A stretch of DNA of 64,000 nucleotides from Pterobdella sp. o SKG-2022 (lineage: Eukaryota; Annelida; Clitellata; Hirudinida; Piscicolidae). The DNA is taken from contig OZ038321.1 in the NCBI GenBank assembly GCA_964035795.1, positions 7,166,079 through 7,230,078 of the forward strand, in the 5' to 3' direction. Numbering within the stretch: the first letter of the stretch is position 1; the number at the start of each line of letters is the position of its first letter. The translations under genes and the position numbers were made by a program. The notes beneath the pieces are model-generated. The model was not told the DNA's origin. It made no database searches and saw nothing but the letters and a program-made list of their open reading frames with translations. Below are positions 1 to 12,207 of this stretch, piece after piece.

Positions 1-190
1 AGTTGTTTATTCGTTATTTATGAGAGACATTCCAATGTGCCAGTTGATTACGTTAACTGCTGTATTTTCAGTAATTTTTTTTGAAAGTTTTCACATAGAT
101 ATATGTTTGTTTCAATATTTTATCACAATCATATATGTAGTAACATATCAAAGTAAATTGGCACTGCGTACCATATGAACTGCACAACAG

Positions 191-3100
191 AATGGCCACA
201 ACATCACAGATGCATCATTCATGGCATCAGTGAGTGAAGAGGACTTCAAGATAATATTCAAGTTGAGTTTTTATTTTTATTATTATCATTATTATTCTGT
301 TTTTCATAATCTTATTGATGGTTTTTGAAGATAAAATGTGACATTTTCCAAATAGTCTGACTAAGAATGCTAAGTTTAATCAAGAAAATAAATTATTTTT
401 CAAACAAAATTGATGTAGACTTTATCAAACACTAATGCAAATTATCTGAAATTCAATATTTTTTGTGCTGAGTTTCAATTTAAATTATTATCAAAAACAG
501 CTTTCTCTTATATACTAAGTATCATCCAACCTGAAGGTGATAAGCAATGTACATGAAAATGTTTTGTTTTGAAAATATATATCTATAAGTGATTGAGTTT
601 AAGAAACTCACAGAAGTCAGTGAATTCATATGTAATTCAAAGAAGCACTGTAACAATTTAATTATTTAATTAAGCTTTTTATAACTGATAGTTTCATCAC
701 CAGGTTCATAAAAACTCAATAAATTCAAACATAATTAGTATATTGATAAATACCTATAGTTCTTCATTACACTGACATAGCTAATGGTGATATTATAATT
801 GACATGAACCAACTAAATAATCACAATCACCGATAGCCTTGGCTAAATTTTGTTCCATAACAACTACAAAAAATAATACAAAGTATTTATCAAGTTTATT
901 CATTCATCTTTCAACACAAGGATGTTTTTTGAAATAATATAATGTGGTAACATATTAATAATAAATAATAATAATTTATATAGCGCTAAGGAAAGCGACT
1001 GAGGCGCCCCGTATCTATTATTGTTGAAAGATAGTCTAGAGATATGTTTTGAGATGAGACTTAAAAGTGGCTAATGATGCTGAGGATAATGTGGTAGAGA
1101 GTTCCAAACAGCAGGAAACGCATGTCTGAAACCACGTTCGGATATATTATTTGTGGTACTATTCTTTATAAAGAGTGCAGCAGCTGACGATTGAAGCAAT
1201 CTAGGATTGGGTTCTCTCTGAATAACAATAAATATTAACAAAATTTTCCCTATTAATGCTTGCTGTTCAAATGTTTTGAAGAATAATATAGTACTTTTTG
1301 TTTATTAGTGTTAAAGGGTTGTAAACAGTTAATTGGTTAAAAAATTCAATAAATTTAATTTATCAAAAAGTATACATGATTAGGCTACCAATACTTTATA
1401 AAGCCGAGGATTAATCTTATTAAGCGATTCTTCAATTAAAAGTTCAATATAGTTATCATGAACCAGTATTAATAAATGAATTAAATTGAATTCTTCAACC
1501 TTTTAACTGGATAATCTTTTTTGAAACTATAATAAAATGAATGACTTGCAGGTCAGACTCGCACTTTGAGATGCCAATGCTGCAGGAAAGATTTAAAATC
1601 CTTAAGGAGGAGGGGGCGGTGTTGAGAGATGTGGGTGACCAAATACATTTGAATAACTGATGACTGATTATTTGATTTTTTGGGTGATTGGATGACAAAT
1701 ATATTCTCAATTATATAAGTATAAATGAACGATATAACAGAAGTTCGGAGGAAAGTTTTCGAATGTGATTTTGAAGGCGGAGGGCAGTGCTATGAATCTG
1801 TTGCAGTTGATCGTTGAGAACTTCCCTTCATTCAGAGACCAAGTTTATTATGCTGGCAAGAAATGTCAGTGTAGTTTTCCATCATTGTTAACTATAAATA
1901 AACGTTTTTCAGTTTCTTTACAATTTTTTTTTTGATATCAATAAAGGATTCATATATCTTTTAACGCATTGAAAAATCAATGCTAGCATCGGCTGAACTA
2001 GGGCCTATAATTTATAGATACCCTCCACCAAACAACAGTGTCTATATACAAGCGGGCCCAGATCCTAGTGGGCGATGTGTGGGCCTGCATGGGGGGCAGA
2101 CACCCGTGCAACTTCTCCGATGTGCACCTCATTACAGCTTTCGCTGACTACAGGGTGCCTCAGGCCCTAGCCTGGATGGGTGCTCTTCAGTATGGGGATG
2201 AGCTCAAGCGGGTTCTCATGGCTGGTCTGTTCTCGTTGTTATTAATATTAGTGTTGTTGTTATTATTTTGTTATTGTTATTATTATTATTATCATTTTTG
2301 TTGTTTAACTTTTATATTTATTAGTTTTTACTTATTTATAATTAGTTCTTGCTGTTTAAAATAAGGCTATAGCTGTTGAAAATTATTGTTCTGCGCCAGG
2401 ATACATGTATCTAAAATTTGCCTCAAGCTTAAATAAACAATAAATATCTTTGTTATTATCCTTTTCTTCTTAGTTTTGATGAAAAGTAATAATAAAATTT
2501 GCTTTTTTAATTGCACCGAAGATAGCGTCTTCAAATTGAGACTTTTTCTCTGTTATAACCTAGATAAAATTAGACTCCAGTAACAGGTATCGAAAAACTG
2601 ATATTCTGGTATCGTTGTCATTTAGTTTGACGAATGATCTTTCTTTTTTTGATAACGGCAAGGAAAACTGCCCAAGTGTGGGAACGGCGAAGTTTGAATT
2701 CGATAGTTTCAAGTTGGATGTAAGCTCGGCTGGCAGTCTATAAAAATTGTTTCCAAATTAATGGTCTTTTTTACAAATTACTCTATTATTGCATCAATAA
2801 TCTAGGCCGACTGCTGTCAACCCCAATTAGAGAGACATGTACAGCAGTATAATCTGATAAGATTAATTTATCGAATTAAAATTATTATTATCATTGCTAT
2901 TGGATATATTTAAGGTGGTTTAAAAGCTGGATTATTCTATGCTATTAAGTATTCTATTTTTAGAGTTTTTATAAAGTTATTCATTTTTATTTATTATTTT
3001 TTCGTAGATAATTTTTTTTATTTACTGTATCAGACCTATCTGGAGTTTTGGCTGCGCAATTGATTGTTTCACAACTTCCATGTGGGAATAAAAAATTGTC

Positions 3101-3823
3101 ATATTTTATGAAGTTATATTGAAATAATTTGAAAATAAATAATTGAATTGATTAAATAAATGAATAAAAACTTTTTGTATAATTAAACTTTAATGAGCGC
3201 TTTTGAAGAAAATTCTATTTTTGAATTGAGTGCTACAATAATAATAATAATAATAGTCTCTCCAACCATTTCACAACCAAACTGACACCACCAGACCAGC
3301 TGATGAGTTATGGAGAAGAGATGGAGGTGGAGATCAGGGGGTGTACTATACAGGCTATTGAAGTGATTAGCATTTAGATTTATTAGAATCGCCTCGGCCA
3401 ATTACATTTAGATGCTATTAGAGTCGTGAGCTTGCCGTTGATAGGTTTTGTTCCTATATGCAATTTATATTGATTTTAAAATAATCTACGATATTTTTAA
3501 TAAATTTTTATTATCCAGTCTAATTTTTTTCATATAAACAATCAACTCACATCAATTGATATGCTAAATAAAGCTTCATTCTATCCTATATCTCTGCATT
3601 TCAAACCTTTTTTTTACAAACCTATAACAATATAAATAATCTAACCCTTCCAATGAAGTTGGTGGTGCAGAGGGTGAATGAGATGTTGCATGCACATATC
3701 ACCCTGAAAAGCATCACAGTTAATTCCATCATGATCGACCACTTCTTGTGGGATTTGAGGAGAAACAAGAATGACCTGATGCCTCATGTACCATATCATA
3801 AAGTGCGCTGTATATACTACTGA
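191..3823 (+). CDS. QNG1: Queuosine 5'-phosphate N-glycosylase (QNG1 / DUF2419 family), 3' part of gene
   Basis: Six exons give one continuous frame of 230 residues plus stop: 191-261, 1552-1630, 1741-1864, 2039-2224, 3295-3362, 3659-3823. Phases match at every junction. Seen in the translation: ITDASFMASVSEEDF, then a KFGGKF segment, SIYKRAQILVGDVW, FADYRVPQALAWMGALQYGD, EVEIRGC and the terminal VRCIYY. These match in order the C-terminal two thirds of vertebrate C9orf64/QNG1 (about 341 residues), including the ADYRxPQ motif and the identical RCIYY end. Known role of the family: it releases queuine from queuosine 5'-monophosphate so that the base can be salvaged for tRNA modification in eukaryotes. 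About 110 N-terminal residues must lie upstream of the window. The first donor is GTTGAG, which is weak but gives the right phase. The intron after exon 4 holds a dispersed repeat. A poly(A) signal AATAAA is at 3928-3933. Confidence 0.9.
950..1220. repeat. Probable dispersed repeat in QNG1 intron 1
   Basis: After an AAT-rich run comes a stretch with a TATATAGCGCT start and GAGGCGCCCCG, followed by about 200 bases that are less AT-rich than the surrounding intron and carry no reading frame. The TATAGCGCT-type edge next to AAT repeats is common at ends of invertebrate dispersed repeats. No second copy was found in this window, so the call rests on composition and style only. Confidence 0.35.
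2575..2870 (+). repeat. Dispersed repeat family X, copy 1 (QNG1 intron 4)
   Basis: This stretch aligns with 19005-19265. Shared blocks in the same order are GGTATCGAAAAA(C/G)TGATATTCTG, a CAAGG-AAACTGC block, GCATCAATAATCTAG and a GACAT-TACAGCA-ATAATCT block. Between the blocks the copies are diverged but colinear. There is no coding potential in either copy, so it looks like an old non-autonomous element. Confidence 0.65.
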
Positions 3824-4254
3824 AAGACTTGGGGTACTTATATGGATTAAACTATCCGAATTTTCATTACTATATTCATTTGTTCCACTTGTTATCTTGC
3901 TGCGTTCTATTTGAAGGATTTTTTAAAAATAAAAGTACTTAAAAAAATTTCTCAATTTTGAAAAAATAAATAGAATTGAAGCTATTGAAAAAAAATACAA
4001 TCCTCTTAAGAACTGTTATTTATTCAATGGTTATTAAAACAAAACTAGAGAATGGATCGATGATTGACAAACGTTACATACAATAAGCCTTTTATTTACA
4101 TTCCAAATAGTTCAACTGATGAGTGACGTCACCTAGGCACAAAGCTTCTTTGTTTCATTCAGAAACCAACAACTCAACGTTTGTTCAATCGATCTTCCAT
4201 AAAACAGAATTTCAATAAAGGACCCTGTGAAAGTTAAAGTTTTCACAGTAAGTG
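3824..4254. promoter_or_regulatory. QNG1 3' UTR and upstream region of the antistasin-like gene, with a CRE palindrome
   Basis: Spacer of about 430 bases between two genes on the same strand. It has a QNG1 poly(A) signal at 3928-3933. The exact palindrome TGACGTCA at 4124-4131, 124 bases before the next start codon, is the consensus cAMP-response element (CREB/ATF site). One 8-bp match in AT-rich DNA is suggestive, not proof. No other feature was seen. Confidence 0.4.
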
Positions 4255-7200
4255 ATGTACCGGTTGGTCCTTGTTTTGTTTGTCTTTTTCTCGACTTCCA
4301 CACTCTCCCAGACCGACGGTTATATAAAGTTTAATTTAGTGGAATTTTAAAAATTAATTCCAATTAATAAGCTATTTTCACTGAAATAGTTTTCATGCAA
4401 GTTTGAAGTTTTTTCTTGAAAGTTGAAATGTAGAATATAGAAATTTTTATTATAGAAAATTAAATGTACATTCCAAAATTTCTGCTCGTTATAGTGTTAA
4501 AACTTAGTTTGATAATATGTATTTAATTATGTGAAACTTTGATTCATCAAAAATTTAATCCATAACTTCAACATTATCAAAGTCAATTTGAATAAGAATT
4601 AATTTTTAAAATAGCAGTATTAACTATGCAGAATGTTGCAGAGCAGGATTTGATGTGAGAAACTTCAGAAGATTGAAAACTAATCTTTTTATTCAACTTG
4701 ATTTTTTGAAAAGCTAAATTTTAAACTATTCAAGCCTGTATAAATAAAGGCCTATTAAAACTATTTTGTTGTACATCTCTTTGGATAGGCATCATAACCA
4801 TTGTATTATAACTTTTAGTAAGTTTTAAAATGTTCATAATTGAAAATATGCATCAGATTATGAACTGATTTTCATTGAAACATGTATACCATTTTCAAGG
4901 ATTTTGACTGTGTTCTGGGCAGCTCTTGTAATAACATTACGAAGAAATGCGGTCAGTGATGTACCTTTTTGTAACACTATCTCGTTCAACTCTTTCAATA
5001 TAACTTAATTATTGTTATAGAATCAGCATACTATCATTTTCACATATTAGTGCGTTTAAAACTTTGAAACGAGAAAATTTTCAAATACATTTAATTCCTA
5101 AAAAACTATAATCTCGATAAGTTCAAGTATCAGACCTACCATTACAGCTTGTAGAACTATGCTATGTCGTCAAAAATGTCCTTACGGCTTTAAAATAGGT
5201 GAAGATGGTTGTCAGCTGTGTGAATGTGCTACGAAGAAAAATGCTCTAAAGATACCGACAGGTTGAGATTAATGGATGAAGTTTTTTTATGTTTAATACC
5301 TTGTAACGTCCTAAATAGGGGTATTACAGAACAGTTTAGTGTTGCAGTTTTCATAGTTATAAGAAAAGCTTCATTGAAACATGTGTTTTCGAAGTTGTTA
5401 TCAAATGTTATTTAAACTTTGAATATGGTGTTAATAATACAAACTACACATTTATTTTAAAATAAATTTTAATATATATGTGGTAAAAACATTCAAAACA
5501 AGTGTGTGTAGGCCGAACAACAGTCGTTCCAAACCAGGGTTTTGGTAGCTCAAAAAATAAATATTCTAATAAGAGGAACAAATGACTTCTCGAAAGCAAT
5601 ATTACTTCTTCCTTCACTTTTTCACGCAGAATGTCCAGGAGTGAGATGTGGGTTGGTGTGTAAAAATGGATACAGGAAGAACATACGCGGGTGTAAAGTG
5701 TGCAGATGCAAAATAAAAGCTCGAGAATGTGTGTATGACACTAACAACAAAGCTGTCAACTTTCCGTGCACCAACGTTTATGATCCCTGTGAGAAACTTT
5801 ATGATATTAATGATTCCCACTATAACATCTGAGACTTATTTAAACAAAAGGTTGCTTGAAAGCAGGTATTTTTATCATGAATTAATGAACTTTTGTAAAT
5901 GTAAGTTTCGCTCACAAAAACAGTGCTTTCAAAATAAACACAATGTATTTTAATAGTTAATTAACTATAGTCTGTCAACAACTATCAAATATTCTTGAAA
6001 AAATAATTTTTTTCGCAGCCAAATGCCGTCCTAGATACGATGTGAGTATTTCATAGTATTAAAAAACTAATTCATAATCGAAACACATTAGTTATTGTTT
6101 CAGCTTTGCTTGTAAGCTATTTGATATATAACCTATGAATAAAAATAACAGAAAAAATACACTGATTAGAACTAATCTGCAGGAATTTGACTGCAAAGAG
6201 GGTAAATCTTGTAACTTCAACACAAAAACATGCAGTGAGTAGTTCATGTAGAGTTGTTTAGAGGTTCAACGAGGATAAAATAGTTGGTTTTTTTTCGTTA
6301 TATAATTGTTATGAGTGATATATAATTAAAAATTGTATTTTTATTTAGTATTAATAAGTCAATTTTTGAAGGTACTTGGTGTTTTTTGGTGGCTTTAATG
6401 AAAATTTTGATGAAAAAGGAGAATCATTATCCAATAATTATAAGAGTAGTTTTTATGTTTTTACAAGTCAAAATTAGGAGTTTTAAAAAAAATTTCGTTT
6501 TCAAAAAACACACTTTTTGCTATGGAAGCTCTTATGACGATTCATTTATCACTGATAACTCTTCACCTCGAAGTGTTAGATATAAAATTAAGGAACAAAA
6601 GATACATACAACACCTAACCTAATAAAAATTTGACTATGAAAAAGATAAACGACGATAATGATGTTGATGACACAAGATATCCCTAAATATCATCAGTAC
6701 CATTGTTACTACCATTGACTGCAGCTTGTGGTGAAGTGCAATGCAGGGTGCTTTGTGAACACGGCTACTTGTATGGGCCTGATGGATGTGCCAAGTGTCA
6801 GTGTGCTTCCAGGCCTCTCACTGTTGCCATCAAAAGTGGGTGGGTGAGACAATGGTTTATAATAGCTCCATTGTTTTAGGGGAAAGATAGTATTATATTA
6901 TAGGCCCTTCAAATAATAAAGAGCCTATATTCAATGAAGGTATAAGTTTAAATAAAAAATTAATAAAAATTCTCAAAATGAAAAAAAATCTATATTCAAC
7001 GAAAGTATAATGTTAAATAAAAATCAATTAAAAATAATAAAAAACGATAAAAACTGGAGCACTGACCCATGACAGCATGTGCCGGCGTGAGGTGTGGTCT
7101 ACAGTGCCCCCTTGGATTCCAGAAGAACCAAAAGGGATGTGACATTTGCAGATGCAAGCAGCCAATCAGATCGAGTCTGTTGCTTGTTTGTGGGTTGTTA

Positions 7201-10200
7201 TATGATTTTTACCAGTAAACTTCAAATAATGAGGATTTATAAGAACACGTAGAAAAAATTTTTATTTAGCTAAAATTTTCAACAAGTAAAACCTTGTCAT
7301 AATTCATTAGCTAATGAATTAGGACAAGGTGAATTATGACTTGTTGAAAATTTTAGCTAAATAAATAATTTGAAGTTTACTGGTAAAATCCAAATTTACA
7401 AAAAAACATACGTTGTTATATGAGTTTTATAGCATAAAAATATGAAAAATGTTATGATTATAGATGGAAAATGTCAAAGATTTAATATTAAATTTTTATA
7501 CGATTTTAATGTGTTATTTTGAAAAATAAAATGCATTGAAAAACAAATTTATAAATGTATAACAGGAAAACATTAAATAAAATGGCAAGCTGATGCTTTT
7601 CCCCAATTGCAGGTGAATGCCGACCACGATACGATGTGAGTTTGAAGCACTAATCAAGCATTTTTGAATTTAACATCCATCATCACTTTCAACCATTTTG
7701 TATTCTTACACTTATTTAGAAACACCACTATTTTCAGATATTAATATGTTTCGAGTTTAAGATTCATTTTAAAATATAGTTATTTGTATTATTAAGTTCC
7801 AGTTTGAACCATGTTTTTAACCTGCAGTGGTACGATTGTCAATCGAACAAAAGCTGCAACAGTCATACCAAAAAATGCAGTGAGTAGTAACGTGAATACA
7901 ATTGTATTGACAACTACACATCATTCAATAGAATTGTGGGAACAATGACACATCATTACTTAAAAGAAGTGTATTAACAATGACATAACATTAGTTATAA
8001 AGTTGTAACTGAGTCTTGAAACCATATGAAACGCGAGTTTTGATATATTTTAAGCTCTATTTCACCTAAGGTGTAATAAGCTTATAAATACTTAGAAATC
8101 AATCTTTGATTTTCAACATTATAGACACAGTGGCGAAATGCTTATAGTTTCAGAGATAAGAACTAATATTCTCAAATGTTCCATTGTGTTCTCATTCTTT
8201 CACTTTTATACATGGTCAAATGATAATACCTATATTTCGAATTGAAGAATAATTTTTTTAAAATATAAAAAAGCTTTAAATTGATGATAAAAATTGTCAG
8301 TCAAAAAAACGTAAAAAGTTGAAATAAGACGAAGTAAGCTTTAAAATCACAGGCTGTCCCACAGTGGATTGCAGGATACACTGCAAATATGGGTATAAGT
8401 TTGGCACCGATGGTTGTGCTGTTTGTGAGTGTGCTTCAAAAGAAGAGGGCTTTGACCAGCTTACTGAAGGTGGGTGTTTGTCGTTGAGTGTGTCATATTG
8501 TTAGCTTAATGGGTTAGTTTGTTAATTTATTTCATTGTTTTTTTATGTTATTTAATTGATGTTTTTTATTTTGATTGAAGATTTTCATTGCATAATTTAT
8601 TAAGAGTAGTATCATTTATTTACTTGATATTGTATTTTTATGAATTATTAATTGTATTTAAAGAAATTTTTATCAAACTAAATCCTTAAGTGAAGGTCAC
8701 AAAAAATGTTGCTATATTTATAGGATACAATCTCTCGTATCGTAGACCTACGAAGGTCCAGACACATATTGGAATGTGATATGAAGGTTTTTGAGGAGTA
8801 GTGCGAAAAGAAGGCTTAGTTTAGCCGTTGTTTCGTAAAAGATTCATTTTTCTTTGTTTATAAAAAAATGTGAATAATCAAAAGTTGCTCTTTGTTTCAC
8901 CGCTTAGATAAGCTATAACATAATGATAGATGTTGACTATATGTTCCAATAGTTTGGCATTCAGACAATTGTGGCCAAAAAATACCTGAAATTCATGTCA
9001 CTATAATCATATTGCTAATAGTTTTGTATTTTAAATTACAATAACATTTAAGTAATTCAAAATAGTTTTGTTATTTATGCAAAACTGTACGAAGCTTTCC
9101 GTTAGACTAACTTATCTCATCAAGTACTTTTTCAAAAATGACTATTTTCATTTCTTAAAATATCCCATTTCTCATATCATATCAACTTAAAAGCTAATTA
9201 TAACACAACTGAAACAAACAACGTGTAGCATGTGAAAAGATGAGATGCGGTTTGAACTGTCCTCATGGCTTTGTGAGGAATGCAATGGGGTGTCAAATAT
9301 GCCGATGTCTGCCTCGGCCCTCAAGTAAGAGAAGAAACTCCCGTGTTTTTAGTTATTTAAATTTTTAATAAAAAGGGATTTTCATATTCTATTTTTTTTT
9401 ATTAAATTTTCGAAATAATTGTGTTTTCAACACCTTTTTTTTCAACTTTCTGAAATAATTACTTTTGATTTTTTGAAAGATTTTAGCAAAACTTCTATTT
9501 TATATGTGAACACATAAAATCTATTTTAGGTGTGAACAGTTTGTTAAGCAGATGCATCTACGAAAACCAAAACCAAGCAAAAAACTATCCTTGCTTCGAA
9601 GGAAAGTCAAGTGGTTGGTCAAGATAATGTTTAAAAAATACCAAATAGTTATCTTAAGTAGGAGTAAATTAACCGTTTTTAAACTTTTAGGCTATAAAGA
9701 ATACCCATAAGATAATGAGGAATAATATGATAAACCACATTCAATGTAAATTAATACAAAGTGTATTTTCATATTAAATTACTGATTAGTCAATAAATTT
9801 ATTCAAATATTTGATTCGCAGCGACATGCCGTCCTAGATACCACGTGAGTCAATGCGATATCAATCAAAACCACTTTTCTGTAGAGTTTTAAACATTATA
9901 CAGTTGATGAGTTAGCTTTGAACATAAGTTTGAAGAATCGTTTGTTTCTGTTAAATTTTAAACTTAATATAAATAATAAGCTAGCTTTAAACATAAATTC
10001 TTTGAAACCAAGGCTTGAATCGTATGTGAAAACAAAGCTTTTCGATTTTTATAAGTTATTTTGAATACCCAAAGCATAGTTTTTAAATAACCTTGCACGA
10101 CTTTTATTTTAAGCCAACAAGTGATTATTCACTGATGCAGTAGAATAGCCTAGATAATACGATTGTCACAATTGCTTTTAATTGTTAGGAATTTGACTGT

Positions 10201-11085
10201 CAGCTCGACTCATCCTGCAATTCTAAGACTACAAAATGTCGTATGTGGAGCTTTACGTTAACAATATAATTTCTATAATATTCTCATAATTTTATTTAAA
10301 TTAATACTATTGATTTTCAAAAATAATAAATATATAATCAAAAAACACAAAAACTTAATAAAACTGTTGAGACTGAATTTTTATCAACTATGAGATTGAT
10401 ATTAAGTATTTCTTATAATTTTAAAACCCAACTGAATAATAACTGTACAAAGAATGCAAAGAAGTAGTCTGTGATTTTTGTGTTTTTGGCTACTTGCCTG
10501 ATAAATATGGCTGTCCAACCTGTGTTTGTGCCCACAAGACGAGTGGTCTAGGCGAAGTTGTTGCAGGTAACTGTATAGTGTTTTAAATTTATTAATTATT
10601 GTAGGAATAACTATTTATGTAAGGCAAAGTTAACTTGTGATATTTAGATTGTGTTGTGTTCAGACCAATATAACGGTAGTCGTACTTGTATGTTATTGTA
10701 TTAGTTATTATTTACGTGTACATTTTTTAAATGAAGTCTTTATTTTTTGACATGTACATAATGAATTTAATTGATAAAATAAATATACTATTGAAATTTG
10801 AATGTTTTCAATGGTATACTTAAAACATTACTTCTTTTTCAAAAAATTGATTTTTCTATAATTAGATTAGAACATTTATATTTCCAACACTGTTAGTTAA
10901 TAAATTTTGGCTTACATGTCATAAATCAATGGCTAATATGTCTATAAATAGCTTTATGAATTATTATTGACTGATGCAAAGGTTGTCCGCGTGTAAACTG
11001 TGGCTTGAAATGTCCTGATGAATACAAAACCAACCATCAAGGGTGTCCTATATGCAGATGTGTTTCAAATAGTTTTTATGAATGA
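4255..11085 (+). CDS. Secreted multi-domain antistasin-like protein (predicted protease inhibitor), 18 exons
   Basis: The start at 4255 gives a signal peptide (MYRLVLVLFVFFSTSTLSQ). Exons: 4255-4318; 4632-4654, 4900-4951, 5148-5261, 5630-5788; 6019-6041, 6183-6234, 6725-6835, 7076-7174; 7613-7635, 7828-7879, 8353-8469, 9229-9324, 9530-9610; 9822-9844, 10189-10240, 10453-10566, 10982-11085. All phases agree (1-0-1-1 per cassette), giving 452 residues. Each of four repeats has a 23-nt exon (xxCRPRYD), a 52-nt exon (x-F/Y-D-C...SCN..T..C), a 111-117-nt exon (C...C...C..GY.....GC..C.C) and a 96-159-nt exon (C..VRCGL.C..G(Y/F)..N..GC.(I/V)CRC). The last two are antistasin-type folds, a family of extracellular serine-protease inhibitors first known from leeches. 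Repeats 1 and 3 carry an extra C-(V/I)-Y-(E/D)-x-N-x4-N-(Y/F)-P-C segment. The target protease is unknown. Poly(A) signal at 11104-11109. Confidence 0.85.
7207..7388. mobile_element. Fold-back (MITE-like) element in intron 9 of the antistasin-like gene
   Basis: Perfect 21-bp terminal inverted repeats at 7207-7227 and 7368-7388 enclose two further nested inverted repeats: about 7261-7287 with 7339-7365, and 7291-7310 with 7311-7330. The whole 182-bp unit could form one long, interrupted hairpin. Bases 7214-7251 match the left arm of the hairpin at 42074-42159, so these are relatives. There is no open frame, so it is a non-autonomous element. Confidence 0.75.
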
Positions 11086-11514
11086 CATTGAAATTATCAA
11101 ATGAATAAATGATTGTGTAAGTATCGAGAACTATCAAATAAATACATTACTTACATGATGGATTTCTGTAATGCCTAGTGTAATAATATTGTGAATGCTA
11201 ATGATTTAAACAACTTGGAACCGACATTTTTTGGAATATTGCTTGTAATTTTTAAAGAAAAAACTTTTAGTTCATAATGAAAAAACGGTAAAATAGAAAG
11301 AAACGCTTTCATAGATCATTGACGACCAAGATCGTTAAACCATTCACATTTTTTAGAATTTCAACAACTCTCTAATAAAAAGTTTATTACTGATACCTTT
11401 TTATTTTCAATTTTTTGAATTTTCGATAAGTACAATCTTATCATAAATCATTAGTAGTATACTATTGTGAAGGTAGGTGATTATAAAATCGATCGAGAAG
11501 TTTTGAATTTTTGA
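11086..11514. other. Spacer after the antistasin-like gene
   Basis: AT-rich 3' flank. It holds a poly(A) signal (11104-11109) and one copy of a short semi-palindromic motif at about 11419-11454 (TTTTCGATAAG, then CTTATCATAAATCATTAG) that recurs elsewhere in the window. No gene was seen. Confidence 0.5.
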
Positions 11515-12100
11515 AAACACTGGCATTGAGCCGGATAAACTATGGGAATTTTATCTTTGCATGGCTCCCTAAACATCAAAAAAAACAGACTCCAATCCCA
11601 AATCAACACAACAGCTAGACTCATTACGTGTACCAGAAAGTTTGATCATAAAAGTCCTGTTTTGAAAGATCTGCACTGAAAAAAATTGATGAGAGGTTTT
11701 GCTGCTGATGTTCAAGTGTTTGTTTGATAAAGGTCTAGCCTATCTTTCGAGGAATTTTGAGATGCTATCAAGCGTTCCGGGTAAACAGGAACTGAAATCT
11801 GCCAATTCATTGGAGGTTGCTCCAGGTAGGTATGAAGGCAAAATCACAGAAAGTGAAATTTGTCATGTAACTGTAGAACTTACTCTGTGGAATAACCTTT
11901 CTGAATAACTCAGGTTTTCTGTTTCCACACAATCTTTCAGAAAAAACTTCAAATCTTTTTTTTTCTAGATTTTTTGGCAAATAAATATTCATATATTATT
12001 TTTTTATTTATATAATAATTATTTAGCCTATAAACTTCTGAAGTTAATGCCACTTTGATCTTATTCGTAATTGTATTGTATTTAAAGCTTTAAAAAAGCT
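11515..12100 (+). mobile_element. Decayed 3' end of a non-LTR retrotransposon (C-terminus of the reverse-transcriptase ORF)
   Basis: Broken frames on the plus strand read TARLITCTRKFDHKSPVLKD, a stop, then LLLMFKCLFDKGLAYLSRN, then LTLWNNLSE and SFRKNFKSFF. This is the usual order at the end of CR1/L2/RTE-like LINE ORF2 proteins (ARLIT.T.KFDHI.PVLK.LHWLP; L.FKCL.GLAP.YLS; LWNSLP; SF.K.LKTHLF). Stops and frame shifts show that it is dead. The translation listed from 11699 is part of this remnant, not a gene. Confidence 0.75.
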
Positions 12101-12207
12101 AAGGTGACCCTTGAAATATTTATTTTTTAAAAATCAAAAAAAAAACTCAACGCACTAAAACCTAACACCCCTCGATATTTTGAACATCTTCTAATGGTTT
12201 GGGTGAA

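Noticed and set aside
5614..5953. Minus frame and second plus frame overlapping antistasin exon 5
   Set aside because: Shadows of the real exon, which carries the antistasin cysteine pattern in another frame.
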